In this document: one piece after another, positions 1-8,053 of the stretch
How positions within the stretch are numbered: position 1 is the stretch's first letter
Layout of the letters: each line of letters starts with the position of its first letter
Assembly (NCBI GenBank): GCA_031548875.1
Contig: JAVBQQ010000064.1
Span: 1 to 52,640, forward strand
Direction: 5' to 3'
From: JAAYCI01 sp031548875
GTDB lineage: Bacteria; Bacillota; Clostridia; Oscillospirales; Ruminococcaceae
DNA: 52,640 bases
Notes under the pieces: model-generated
What the model saw: only the letters and a program-made list of their open reading frames with translations
Database searches by the model: none
Told to the model about the DNA's origin: nothing
Made by a program: the position numbers and the translations under genes

Positions 1-52
1 GAAAGGCCGGGCTTTGCATTTTGCGGGAAACGTTCCAACCTCATCACCGTTT

Positions 53-3000
53 CTACTCCGCAGCGCCTTGCAAGGGGATATCCACCTCCTGCGCCAGCTC
101 GAACGACCAGATGGTCAGCTTGTCCACCGGCAGGCACAGCCGCTTCTGCACCGCCTGGCGGTACAGCGCCAGCTGCCCTTGGTAGGCGTCCGCCAGCTGT
201 CCGGGCGTCTTGCCCCGGTCGGTTTTGTAGTCCACGATCTCGGCGCGGCCACCGCCCAGCAGCACTGCGTCCACGATACCCTGCACCAGCACCCGCTCGC
301 CCGCAAGGCCAACCGCAAGGCCCTTGTCAAGCATCCCGGCTTCGATGGCCGTGATGAAATCGTACTCCCGCAGGATGCAGGACGCCTCTGTCATGCGCCG
401 GGCCAGGGGAGACGCGAGAAACGCGCCGATGCCCCGACGGTCGAGCGCCTTGGCCGCCTCGGCGGAGAGGACGCCCGCCTCGGCCAGCCGCCCGATCTCC
501 TCCTCCAGCCCGGAGGCGGCGCAGGCATAGTCCGCATGCTGCAAAAAGGCGTGCATGGCAGTGCCGCGCTCGGCGGCGGTGAGACCGCTCCTGTACATAA
601 AGGAAGGCCGCTTGCGCACGCCGGGCGTCTCAGCTTTGGCCAGCTGAGAAACGCTCACCTTGGCGGGCAGGCCGGCCAGCGACAGCCGCGCCGGCTGCCG
701 CGCAAACCCGTCCGTCAGCGCGTGAACAAAGGCCGGCTCGGGCTCCGCCGTGAGCGCGAATGCCGCGGCTTCACCACTCGATTGCTCCGTTTCGTTGTTC
801 TCGCAGATGGCCACGCCCAAGCGGCAGTCCGTCTCGCAGGGTGGAACGGCAGTCTCCACCCCCGCCTGCCGCAGGCAATCGACCGCATCGGGGTGACGCA
901 ACGCCGCCGCAAGCACCCAACCGGCCATGCTGCGTGCACGCGCCAGCAGAAAACCGGCCGTCTCCCCTTCGGGCGGGCGGGCCTGTGTGGCCGCCATGCC
1001 AACAAGCAACCCCTCCGGGTCACGGTGCCCACAGCTCACGACCACCCTGTCCTTCGCCCGGGTGAGCGCCACGTACAGTACTCGCATCTCTTCGCTCAGC
1101 GCCTCGTCCAGGTGGGCCCGCTTGATGGCCAGCAGCGGCAGCGTGGGATACAGCGTGCCCCCTTCGTAGCCGGCCTTGGCATATTCCCCGCTGCGCAGCC
1201 AAAGGCCCACGCCCAGCCGGCTGTGCACCAACACCCGGCTGGCAAGGTCCCCCATGAAGAACTGCCGGCCCGCGTCTGCCAAAAATACAATCGGGAATTC
1301 CAACCCCTTGCTCTTGTGTACGCTGAGCAGGCTCACGTGCCCTGCCACCCCTTTAAAGCCGGGCGCGTCGGGCACACGGCCGCCATCCATCAGGCGCACG
1401 AAGCTTTGCAGCGTGCCCCGGCCACTGGCGCTCACCTCTTTTGCCCAGCCGATGAAGCGCAGGAGGTTCTCCCGCCGCTGGGCGCCGCCCTCCATGGCGG
1501 CCACGGCAGAGAGGTACCCCGTCTCCTCCACCAGCGTCTCGCACAGCCGCCCGGCGGACATCTGTGTTGCCAGCGCCCGGTAGTGCCCCATGCGCCTCAC
1601 AAAGCCCTGCACGCGCACGCCGCCGCTCCGCAGCAAGGCGCCCCACAACCCGCCCCGTGGCGTCGCCTCGCGCAGGGCGGTCACCTCATCCAGCGTGAAG
1701 CGGAACAGCGGCCCCAGCAGGGCGGCTGCCAGCTGCACGTCGTCGCCGGGGTTGTCTATGGCCGCAATGACCGCGCGCAACGGCAGAACCTCCGGCGTCT
1801 GCAACAGCTCCTCGGCAAGGTCGCTCACCACCGGCACGCCCCGTTCTTCCAGCGCCTGCACATAGTCCGCCATGCGGGTGCGGGCGCGCAACAGGATGCA
1901 AAAATCCCCATAGCCGCATGGGCGCGTACCCTCCCCGTCGCGCACGCGCGCACCGTCACGCACCATCTGCCGGATACGCCGCGCCACCCAGGCCGCGTCG
2001 GATGCGTTTTCATCCCGCACCACGCACACCTCGGCGGCGGCAGTTTCGCCACAGGCGCTGCTGCTGCTCCCGCCGGAGATCAGCCGCTCCTGCTCCCCGT
2101 AGGCCACCTCGCCCAACTGCTCGCTCATCAGTTGGCCGAACAGGTAGTTCACCCCGCCAATCACCGCTTCGCTGCTGCGGAAGTTGTGCCCCAGCCGCAG
2201 CACGGCCGGGCGCTCGCCACTCTCAAACGGGGCCCAGACACCCATCTTGTCCAGAAAGATACCGGGGTTCGCCTTGCGGAAGCGGTAGATGCTCTGTTTC
2301 ACGTCGCCCACATAAAACAGGTTGCTGCCCGCCTCGTTGCCCAAGCATTCGTACAGTGCGCTCTGCAGCTCGTTCGTATCCTGGTATTCGTCCACCATCA
2401 CGGCGCCGTAACGGGCGGCCACCCGCTGTGCCACCGGTGTGGGAGCGCCGTCTTCGCCGCGCAGCAGCCGCAGGGCCATCTGTTCAAAATCCGAGAAATC
2501 CAGTATCTTCTCCCGCTGCTTGCCCTCGTCGAAAAGCCGCTCATACAGCCGCACCGCGGCCACCATTGCGCGGATGAGCGGCAGCGCCGCGGCCCGGTCC
2601 TGCTCGAACTGGGCCTCGCTGCACACAAAGCAGTTGGCCGCAAGGTCGGCCAGGATCTTCTTCGCCTCGTCACGCAGGGTGATCACCCGCTCCTTGGCCG
2701 GGCCCTGGCAGCCGCGCACCGGCTTGAACGCCGGGAAGGCATACCCCTGCACCCGGGCACAGGCGGCGTCCCAGTTGCCCGCGGCCACGGCGGCCCGCAT
2801 GGCTTCAATGTCGCCCAGGGCAGTGCAGAGGGCGTCTTCATAGGGCGCCAGTTCCGGCTCTTCGCGCACTGTTTGCAGCGCGCTGCCCAGCAGTTCTCCC
2901 GCTGCGGCCAGCGCCCGGCCGGCATGGCGCAAAAGGCCTTCGCCCCAGGCCGTTTGGGCCAGTGGGCGGGTCTCCTCATACATCTGCACAAACCCGTCCA

Positions 3001-3571
3001 GCACCGCCTGTGGGCGGGGCAGCGTGCGGGTGTAGCCGTACAGTTCCAGCACCACCCGTGCGGCCTCGTCGTCACTGCGCGCGCGGCCATATAGCGCTGT
3101 GAAGCGCGCGAAATTTTCATCCTCGCTCATCTCTTCCATCACTTCGGCCAGCGCCAGGTCCGACAACTGCCCAAGCAGCGCCGCGTCGCCCACCACCACG
3201 TCGGGCGCCACGCCCAGCTGGGCGAAGTGCTCGCGCACCAGCTGCATGCAGAACGCATCGATGGTGCCGATGAACGCCCGGCGCAGCAGCATGCGCTGCC
3301 GGCGCAGGGCGGTGTCGTGCGGGCGGGCGCGCAGCTCCTGCTCGATGCGCGCGCCGATGCGCCCGCGCAGTTCGTCAGCCGCGGCGTTTGTAAAGGTGAG
3401 GATGAGCAGCTTGTCGGCCGGCAGGGGGGCGGTTTCCCGCGTCACCATGCGCACCGCGCGCTCCACCAGTACGGCGGTCTTGCCGCTGCCGGCGGCCGCG
3501 CTCACCAGCAGGGAGCCGCCCTCGTCTTCGATGGCGGCCTTCTGCGCTTTTGTCCAGGCTCGCTCAGCCAT
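53..3571 (-). CDS. addA: ATP-dependent helicase/nuclease subunit A (AddA)
   Basis: AddA is the UvrD-like 3'-5' helicase and nuclease subunit of the AddAB complex, which resects double-strand breaks for RecA loading (the Gram-positive counterpart of RecBCD). Walker A (AAAGSGKT) lies at residues 25-32, the helicase motif VDEYQDTNE in the first half, and the RecB-type nuclease motif EIVDYKTDRG near residue 1111 is followed by a YQGQLALY segment. At 1172 residues the length is normal. I chose the ATG at 3571 because a GGAGG lies 8 bases upstream; an in-frame start at 3655 would add 28 residues not expected in the family. The start overlaps the end of addB by 8 bases, so the two are translationally coupled. 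Confidence 0.96.
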   Translation of the reverse strand: MAERAWTKAQKAAIEDEGGSLLVSAAAGSGKTAVLVERAVRMVTRETAPLPADKLLILTFTNAAADELRGRIGARIEQELRARPHDTALRRQRMLLRRAFIGTIDAFCMQLVREHFAQLGVAPDVVVGDAALLGQLSDLALAEVMEEMSEDENFARFTALYGRARSDDEAARVVLELYGYTRTLPRPQAVLDGFVQMYEETRPLAQTAWGEGLLRHAGRALAAAGELLGSALQTVREEPELAPYEDALCTALGDIEAMRAAVAAGNWDAACARVQGYAFPAFKPVRGCQGPAKERVITLRDEAKKILADLAANCFVCSEAQFEQDRAAALPLIRAMVAAVRLYERLFDEGKQREKILDFSDFEQMALRLLRGEDGAPTPVAQRVAARYGAVMVDEYQDTNELQSALYECLGNEAGSNLFYVGDVKQSIYRFRKANPGIFLDKMGVWAPFESGERPAVLRLGHNFRSSEAVIGGVNYLFGQLMSEQLGEVAYGEQERLISGGSSSSACGETAAAEVCVVRDENASDAAWVARRIRQMVRDGARVRDGEGTRPCGYGDFCILLRARTRMADYVQALEERGVPVVSDLAEELLQTPEVLPLRAVIAAIDNPGDDVQLAAALLGPLFRFTLDEVTALREATPRGGLWGALLRSGGVRVQGFVRRMGHYRALATQMSAGRLCETLVEETGYLSAVAAMEGGAQRRENLLRFIGWAKEVSASGRGTLQSFVRLMDGGRVPDAPGFKGVAGHVSLLSVHKSKGLEFPIVFLADAGRQFFMGDLASRVLVHSRLGVGLWLRSGEYAKAGYEGGTLYPTLPLLAIKRAHLDEALSEEMRVLYVALTRAKDRVVVSCGHRDPEGLLVGMAATQARPPEGETAGFLLARARSMAGWVLAAALRHPDAVDCLRQAGVETAVPPCETDCRLGVAICENNETEQSSGEAAAFALTAEPEPAFVHALTDGFARQPARLSLAGLPAKVSVSQLAKAETPGVRKRPSFMYRSGLTAAERGTAMHAFLQHADYACAASGLEEEIGRLAEAGVLSAEAAKALDRRGIGAFLASPLARRMTEASCILREYDFITAIEAGMLDKGLAVGLAGERVLVQGIVDAVLLGGGRAEIVDYKTDRGKTPGQLADAYQGQLALYRQAVQKRLCLPVDKLTIWSFELAQEVDIPLQGAAE

Positions 3572-6500
3572 CCGCGCCACCTCCAGGTTCCGTCGCATCC
3601 CCCATCGCAATCTCGTCCTCGAAAACAGCCATCTTCGGGTCCACCCGCAGCTCATTTCGGCCGTCCTCGTGGCGGCAGACGCCTCGGTAGGCGCACCATT
3701 CGCAGGGGTGGCGGCTGCCCGTCACCTGCGGGCGGGCTTCAAACGCCCCGTTCCACACGCCCTCGGCCATGGCGGCAAGCAACTCCTCCACACGCGCGGT
3801 GATCTGCCCCATCTTGGCAAAGGAGGCCAGCTTCGCCCCCTTGCGGGGGGACCCGTCGCGGTTATATTTCACCGGGATGAACAACCCCGCGCCGTCCGGC
3901 TCCAGCGCGCGCAGGGCGGGCAGATCTTCCAAAAGCAGGCCGTTCATGCGATAGAGCGGCGTCTCATCCGTCCCCTCGCGTCTGCCGCTTTCGGGGGCAG
4001 GGTCGCTGCCCAGGTACAGCATGGCGGCCGGCACCGCATCCGGGTAGCGCTCGGACGCGTTCTTGCACAGCGTGTCCATGTACACCATCATCTGCATGCT
4101 CAGCCCGCAGTAGATATCGGCCAGGTCCAACGTCTTGCTGCCCGTCTTGTAGTCGATGATGCACAGGTAGGTGCGCCCGTCCCGGCGCAGCACGTCCACC
4201 CGGTCCACCTTGCCGGTCGCGCGCACGCGCCGTCCATCCGCCAGACGCACCTCCAGCGGCGGCACCCCGCCGGGTACGTCCGCGATGGGCAGTTCCAGCG
4301 CGTCGATGGAAAACTCGCTCTGCGCCGCGCCGTCGCGCAGATAGCGCACCAACTTGGCCGTGGCATCCTCCACCCGTTCGAGCAGCCGGCGTGTGCGGCG
4401 GTCCAGTTCGGGCAAAAACGCGTCGGCGAATGCCCGCGCGTGCTTGGTGCATAAGGCGTCCAGTTCCGCGTCCGGCAGCGTGGCGAACGCGTCTCCCGCC
4501 TCGCGCAGCACCCCCTCCAGCACTGTGTGCACAAAGGTACCGCTCTCCAGCGGGGACACCTCCGCCCTGCGCCGCGGCCGCACGCCCAGCACCCGCTCCA
4601 GGTAGTATGCGAAACGGCAGGAATAATACAACTCCGCCCGGGTGGGGCTCAGGGTCATCGTGTCGCCCAGCATGCGGTTCATCATCGCCCTGTCGCGCAC
4701 GGCGAACTGCCCGGTGTTGTCCACCAGGCGTATCATCTCCAGCGCCCGCGCCCCCGGCACGAACGCGTCCTCCGGGGCGTCCCTGTCCGCTGTGGCCGTA
4801 TCCTCCACGCCCTCCAGCGCCCGCCACAGGGCGGCTGCTTCGGGCGTGTTCCCGCGGTACACCTCGCACAGCCTGTCGAACGCCGCGCCCGGCGTGGGCG
4901 AGAGGAGTTCCGCCGGCAGCCACAACGGCGGCGGAGCCAGCGCCTGCGCCACCGGTTCCAGCGCCGCGCAGCGCACACGCGCCACCCCCGCCAGCCGGCG
5001 CGGCCAGCTCATATACAAACTCTGGGAAGCCGAGGTGAACGCCCGGTAGAGGAACATGTCCTCCAGCAGCACCCGGTTTTCGAAACTGCCCGGCATCTCC
5101 ACGCCGTGGCGCACCAGGCGCTCGCGGTCCTCGTGGGTAAGCAGCCCGCTGGCCCCCACCTGCATGGGGAACACACCCTCGCACAGGCCGGCCACAAACA
5201 CATGGCCGGGCGCGGCCAGACGCATGCGGTCGGCCGTGGTGAAGGTGACGGCCTCCAGCGTTTGGGGCGCCTCGCCAAAATCGGTGGCGCGCACCAGAAT
5301 AAGCAGCAGCGCGTCGTACTCGTCGGGCGAGAGTACCTCCCCGCCCAGCAGGTGGCTCATCTGGTCCAGCAGGTCCATCGCGAGATCCCATGCGCGGCGG
5401 GTGCGCCCGGCGCGGGGGACGTCGCCCTCCCTCTCCAGCGCGGCGGCTGTCTCCTCGATGTGCACAGGCGCGTCGAACCGGTCGAGCAACAGATATATCT
5501 CGCGCGAGAGCCGCCCCGCAGGCACGCCCTTCGCCGCCGCCAAGAACGCCTGCAACTGTGGCACCAACGCCGCCCGCAGCCCTTCGGCTAGCGCCAATTG
5601 GGCGTCACCCTCCGCACTGCGCTGGGCCAGCAGGCCTTCGGGGTTTTTCTCGAACGGCGTGCGCCAGTCGGCGGCTGTGGGGCGCCAGGTATAGGCGTAG
5701 TTTTCCAGCGCCGCGATGGCATCCACATCGAACCCGCACAGCCCGGTCTTGAGCAGGTCCAGCACCGGCTGCGTGGACAGCCCCTGCCGCAAGAGCGCCA
5801 GGGCCGCGCGCGCAAAGGCGACGGGCGCCGTGTATTCGATGGTGTCGGGAGCATCCACAAATAGCGGTATTTCGAACAATTCGAACAGCCGACGCACCGG
5901 TCCCTCATAGGGAACCATGTCGCGGCAGACGAACGCCATACGCGCGTACGGCACCCCTTCCAGCGCCAGCCGCCGCATCTGCGCCGCCGCCAGACGCACC
6001 TCTTCCCATTCGTCGGACGTCTCGGTGAGATGCAGCCCTTGGTTTTCGTCCTGCGCCTCGTTCCCGGCCAGCAGGCCGGCCAAGGCCGACAGGCCGGCAG
6101 GCCGGTCGGCGGCCAAATCTTTGTCCGATCCGCCGCACTCTGTGCCCCTCCCGTGCAGCACGACCGGCGCGGCCGCTCTGCAACCCGCCTTGCGCGCGGC
6201 GTCCAACAGGCGCTGCGCTGTCCTGCGCACGGGTGAAAACAGGCCCAGCCCCCCGTCGGTCTCGGCCAGGCCATCGCAGCACAGCGCCGCATATACGGTG
6301 TCACAATGCTGCAACACCGGCCCCAGCAACAGGTATTCCGACCCGGTAAACCCGTCAAAATTATCGATAAAAAAGCTTTTACCTTCGAAGTAGTCGCTGT
6401 CCGCCCGGCCGGCCGCCAGCGTGAGGCGATCTGCGGGATCCATGGCCGCGCCCTCTATGCCCGCCTCATATGCCTCAAAGATGTCGGCCAGCTCCATCAG

Positions 6501-6941
6501 CTTGCCGTCGCCTTCGGCGGCGCCCACGGCGCGCAGGTCGGCCGCCGTGGCGCCGGCCGTCTTCAGCTCGTGGATGGCGCTGGCACACAGGCTGCAAAAG
6601 GCCGCGTCCCGCTTGTGGCGCACAAAGGTGCGCAATCCTTCACCCAGCGCATCCAGCGCCCGCCGCACGAACACTGCGCGCGCCGCGTCGGTCATCACAG
6701 GCTGGGCCGCGCCGCCGCACGCTTCCAGGATGCGCCCGGCCAGCGTGCGGAAGCTGAGCACCTCCACAAAGGCGCTGGCGGCATCGCCCAGAGCCTCGTA
6801 CACCATCGCCTCGGCCGAGGAGGAGAACTGCTCGGGTACCAGAAGGATGGCCGCCCGGCCATCCAGCGCACATGCCTTCAGTTCACCCAGCAGGCGGCCG
6901 GTCTTGCCGCTCCCGGCCGGGCCCAGTATCAGTTGCAGCAT
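3564..6941 (-). CDS. addB: ATP-dependent helicase/nuclease subunit B (AddB)
   Basis: AddB is the second subunit of the AddAB break-processing enzyme and carries its own RecB-type nuclease and an iron-sulfur cluster. Walker A (GPAGSGKT) is at residues 7-14, the nuclease motif CIIDYKTGSK is around Asp930, and the four cluster cysteines are visible at C775, C1080, C1083 and C1089, as in Bacillus AddB. The 1125-residue length is typical. The ATG at 6941 has an AGGAGG 8 bases upstream; an in-frame start at 7127 would run through the upstream terminator and promoter and is rejected. It is the first gene of an addB-addA operon with an extended -10 promoter just upstream. Confidence 0.96.
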   Translation of the reverse strand: MLQLILGPAGSGKTGRLLGELKACALDGRAAILLVPEQFSSSAEAMVYEALGDAASAFVEVLSFRTLAGRILEACGGAAQPVMTDAARAVFVRRALDALGEGLRTFVRHKRDAAFCSLCASAIHELKTAGATAADLRAVGAAEGDGKLMELADIFEAYEAGIEGAAMDPADRLTLAAGRADSDYFEGKSFFIDNFDGFTGSEYLLLGPVLQHCDTVYAALCCDGLAETDGGLGLFSPVRRTAQRLLDAARKAGCRAAAPVVLHGRGTECGGSDKDLAADRPAGLSALAGLLAGNEAQDENQGLHLTETSDEWEEVRLAAAQMRRLALEGVPYARMAFVCRDMVPYEGPVRRLFELFEIPLFVDAPDTIEYTAPVAFARAALALLRQGLSTQPVLDLLKTGLCGFDVDAIAALENYAYTWRPTAADWRTPFEKNPEGLLAQRSAEGDAQLALAEGLRAALVPQLQAFLAAAKGVPAGRLSREIYLLLDRFDAPVHIEETAAALEREGDVPRAGRTRRAWDLAMDLLDQMSHLLGGEVLSPDEYDALLLILVRATDFGEAPQTLEAVTFTTADRMRLAAPGHVFVAGLCEGVFPMQVGASGLLTHEDRERLVRHGVEMPGSFENRVLLEDMFLYRAFTSASQSLYMSWPRRLAGVARVRCAALEPVAQALAPPPLWLPAELLSPTPGAAFDRLCEVYRGNTPEAAALWRALEGVEDTATADRDAPEDAFVPGARALEMIRLVDNTGQFAVRDRAMMNRMLGDTMTLSPTRAELYYSCRFAYYLERVLGVRPRRRAEVSPLESGTFVHTVLEGVLREAGDAFATLPDAELDALCTKHARAFADAFLPELDRRTRRLLERVEDATAKLVRYLRDGAAQSEFSIDALELPIADVPGGVPPLEVRLADGRRVRATGKVDRVDVLRRDGRTYLCIIDYKTGSKTLDLADIYCGLSMQMMVYMDTLCKNASERYPDAVPAAMLYLGSDPAPESGRREGTDETPLYRMNGLLLEDLPALRALEPDGAGLFIPVKYNRDGSPRKGAKLASFAKMGQITARVEELLAAMAEGVWNGAFEARPQVTGSRHPCEWCAYRGVCRHEDGRNELRVDPKMAVFEDEIAMGDATEPGGGADG

Positions 6942-6994
6942 GCCCCTTCCTCCTCTGCCGCCGTATTTACAAAACCAATAACAAAACCACATCC

Positions 6995-7000
6995 AGTATA
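6995..7000 (-). promoter_or_regulatory. Extended -10 promoter for addBA
   Basis: The minus strand reads TGATATACT here: a TATACT -10 box with a TG extension, about 55 bases upstream of addB and just after the terminator of the preceding gene. No good -35 box is visible. Confidence 0.5.
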
Positions 7001-7015
7001 TCATAAAAACGGGAC

Positions 7016-7043
7016 AAAAAAGCCGCCTCAGCCGGGAGGCGGC
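7016..7043 (-). terminator. Rho-independent terminator downstream of tcdA
   Basis: A perfect 8-bp stem (GCCGCCTC/GAGGCGGC, 6-base loop) at 7022-7043 is followed on the minus strand by six T residues. It ends the tcdA transcript and separates it from addBA. Confidence 0.85.
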
Positions 7044-7177
7044 CTCATCAAAATCGCGTCCATGCAAACAGGCTCCTGCCGGCAAGCCATCCATCCATAC
7101 AAAAAACATCGCAGAGAAGCACTCCAAAACATCGGCTGCGCAGGTTTCATTCTCGGCCGCATCCCTTTGCCTTGCCC

Positions 7178-7918
7178 TTACAGCCCCAGCAGGCCGCGCA
7201 CCACCTCGCCCGCCAGCACCAGCCCCGCAGCTCCGGGCACGAAGCTGACACTGCCCACCACGGCGTTGCGCTCGTGCTGTTCACCGGGGCCGCCGGCCAA
7301 AAACGCCGTGCCCCCCCCGGTGTTTTGCCCGGCTTTCAGCGGCGGCTCGGTGCTGTACACCACGCGCAGCGCCGGGATGCCCAGCCTGCGCAGCTCCCGG
7401 CGCATCACCCGCGCCAACGGGCAGACGCTCGTTTCGTAGATGTCCGCCACCTCAAAACGTTCAGGGTGCAGGCGGTTGCCCGCGCCCATCGAGCTCACCA
7501 GCGGCACCCCAGCCTCATGCGCGCGGCGGGCCAGCTCCAGCTTCGCGGCCACGGTGTCCACGGCGTCCACCACATAGTCGTATGCCTGCAGCGGATAGTC
7601 CTCCGCGTTGTCCGGCACGTAAAACAGGGTGTGCGCACGCACATGGCAATCAGGGTTGATATCCGCCACCCGGCCTGCCATCACCTCGGTTTTGGCTTGG
7701 CCCTCGGTGGAGCAGAGCGCCACCAACTGCCGGTTGCGGTTCGTCTCCTCCACCAGGTCGGCGTCAAACAGGTCGAGCGCGCCCACACCGGCCCGCGCCA
7801 GCGCTTCGCAGGCGTGGCCGCCCACGCCCCCCAGGCCGAACACCGCCACCCGTTTTTGAGAAAGCGTCCGCACACCGTCTTCACCCAGCAGCAGCGCGCT
7901 CCTGTCCCAATAGGGCAT
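7178..7918 (-). CDS. tcdA: tRNA threonylcarbamoyladenosine dehydratase (TcdA/CsdL)
   Basis: A ThiF/E1-like enzyme that uses ATP to dehydrate t6A at tRNA position 37 into its cyclic hydantoin form. The nucleotide-binding loop GLGGVGGHACEALARAG is near the N-terminus, followed by the DADLVEETNRNRQ segment typical of the E1 fold and a VSSMGAGNRLHPERFEVADI stretch typical of TcdA. The length of 246 residues is normal. I chose ATG 7918 with GGGAG 8 bases upstream; a longer version from 7957 adds 13 unlike residues. It follows the GH13-like gene by 135 bases with no terminator between, so the two may be co-transcribed. TsaD, which makes the t6A substrate, is encoded at 26.7 kb. Confidence 0.93.
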   Translation of the reverse strand: MPYWDRSALLLGEDGVRTLSQKRVAVFGLGGVGGHACEALARAGVGALDLFDADLVEETNRNRQLVALCSTEGQAKTEVMAGRVADINPDCHVRAHTLFYVPDNAEDYPLQAYDYVVDAVDTVAAKLELARRAHEAGVPLVSSMGAGNRLHPERFEVADIYETSVCPLARVMRRELRRLGIPALRVVYSTEPPLKAGQNTGGGTAFLAGGPGEQHERNAVVGSVSFVPGAAGLVLAGEVVRGLLGL

Positions 7919-7954
7919 CTCGTTTTCTCCCTTCTGCCTCCCGCAGTGGCTCGG

Positions 7955-7979
7955 CAAACCGGCGCCCTGTGCCGGTTTG
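7955..7979. repeat. Intergenic inverted repeat (9-bp stem)
   Basis: CAAACCGGC and GCCGGTTTG form a perfect 9-bp stem with a 7-base loop between the GH13-like gene and tcdA. There is no T-run on either side, so it is not an obvious terminator; it may be an mRNA processing or stability hairpin. Confidence 0.55.
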
Positions 7980-8053
7980 AGAGCGTGCGGCTGCCGTTGG
8001 CCAAGGCCACCTGCCAGGCGACAACCAGAGCAAAAGAATGGGCGGCCGCCCGT

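Noticed and set aside
14..3094. A 1026-codon open frame on the plus strand opposite addA
   Set aside because: High-GC shadow of addA: no ribosome binding site, His/Gln/Arg/Pro-rich nonsense composition, and the opposite strand carries a full set of AddA motifs. The same applies to long antisense frames opposite addB, the GH13 gene, the PBP gene, tex, the activase, citrate synthase and GH65.
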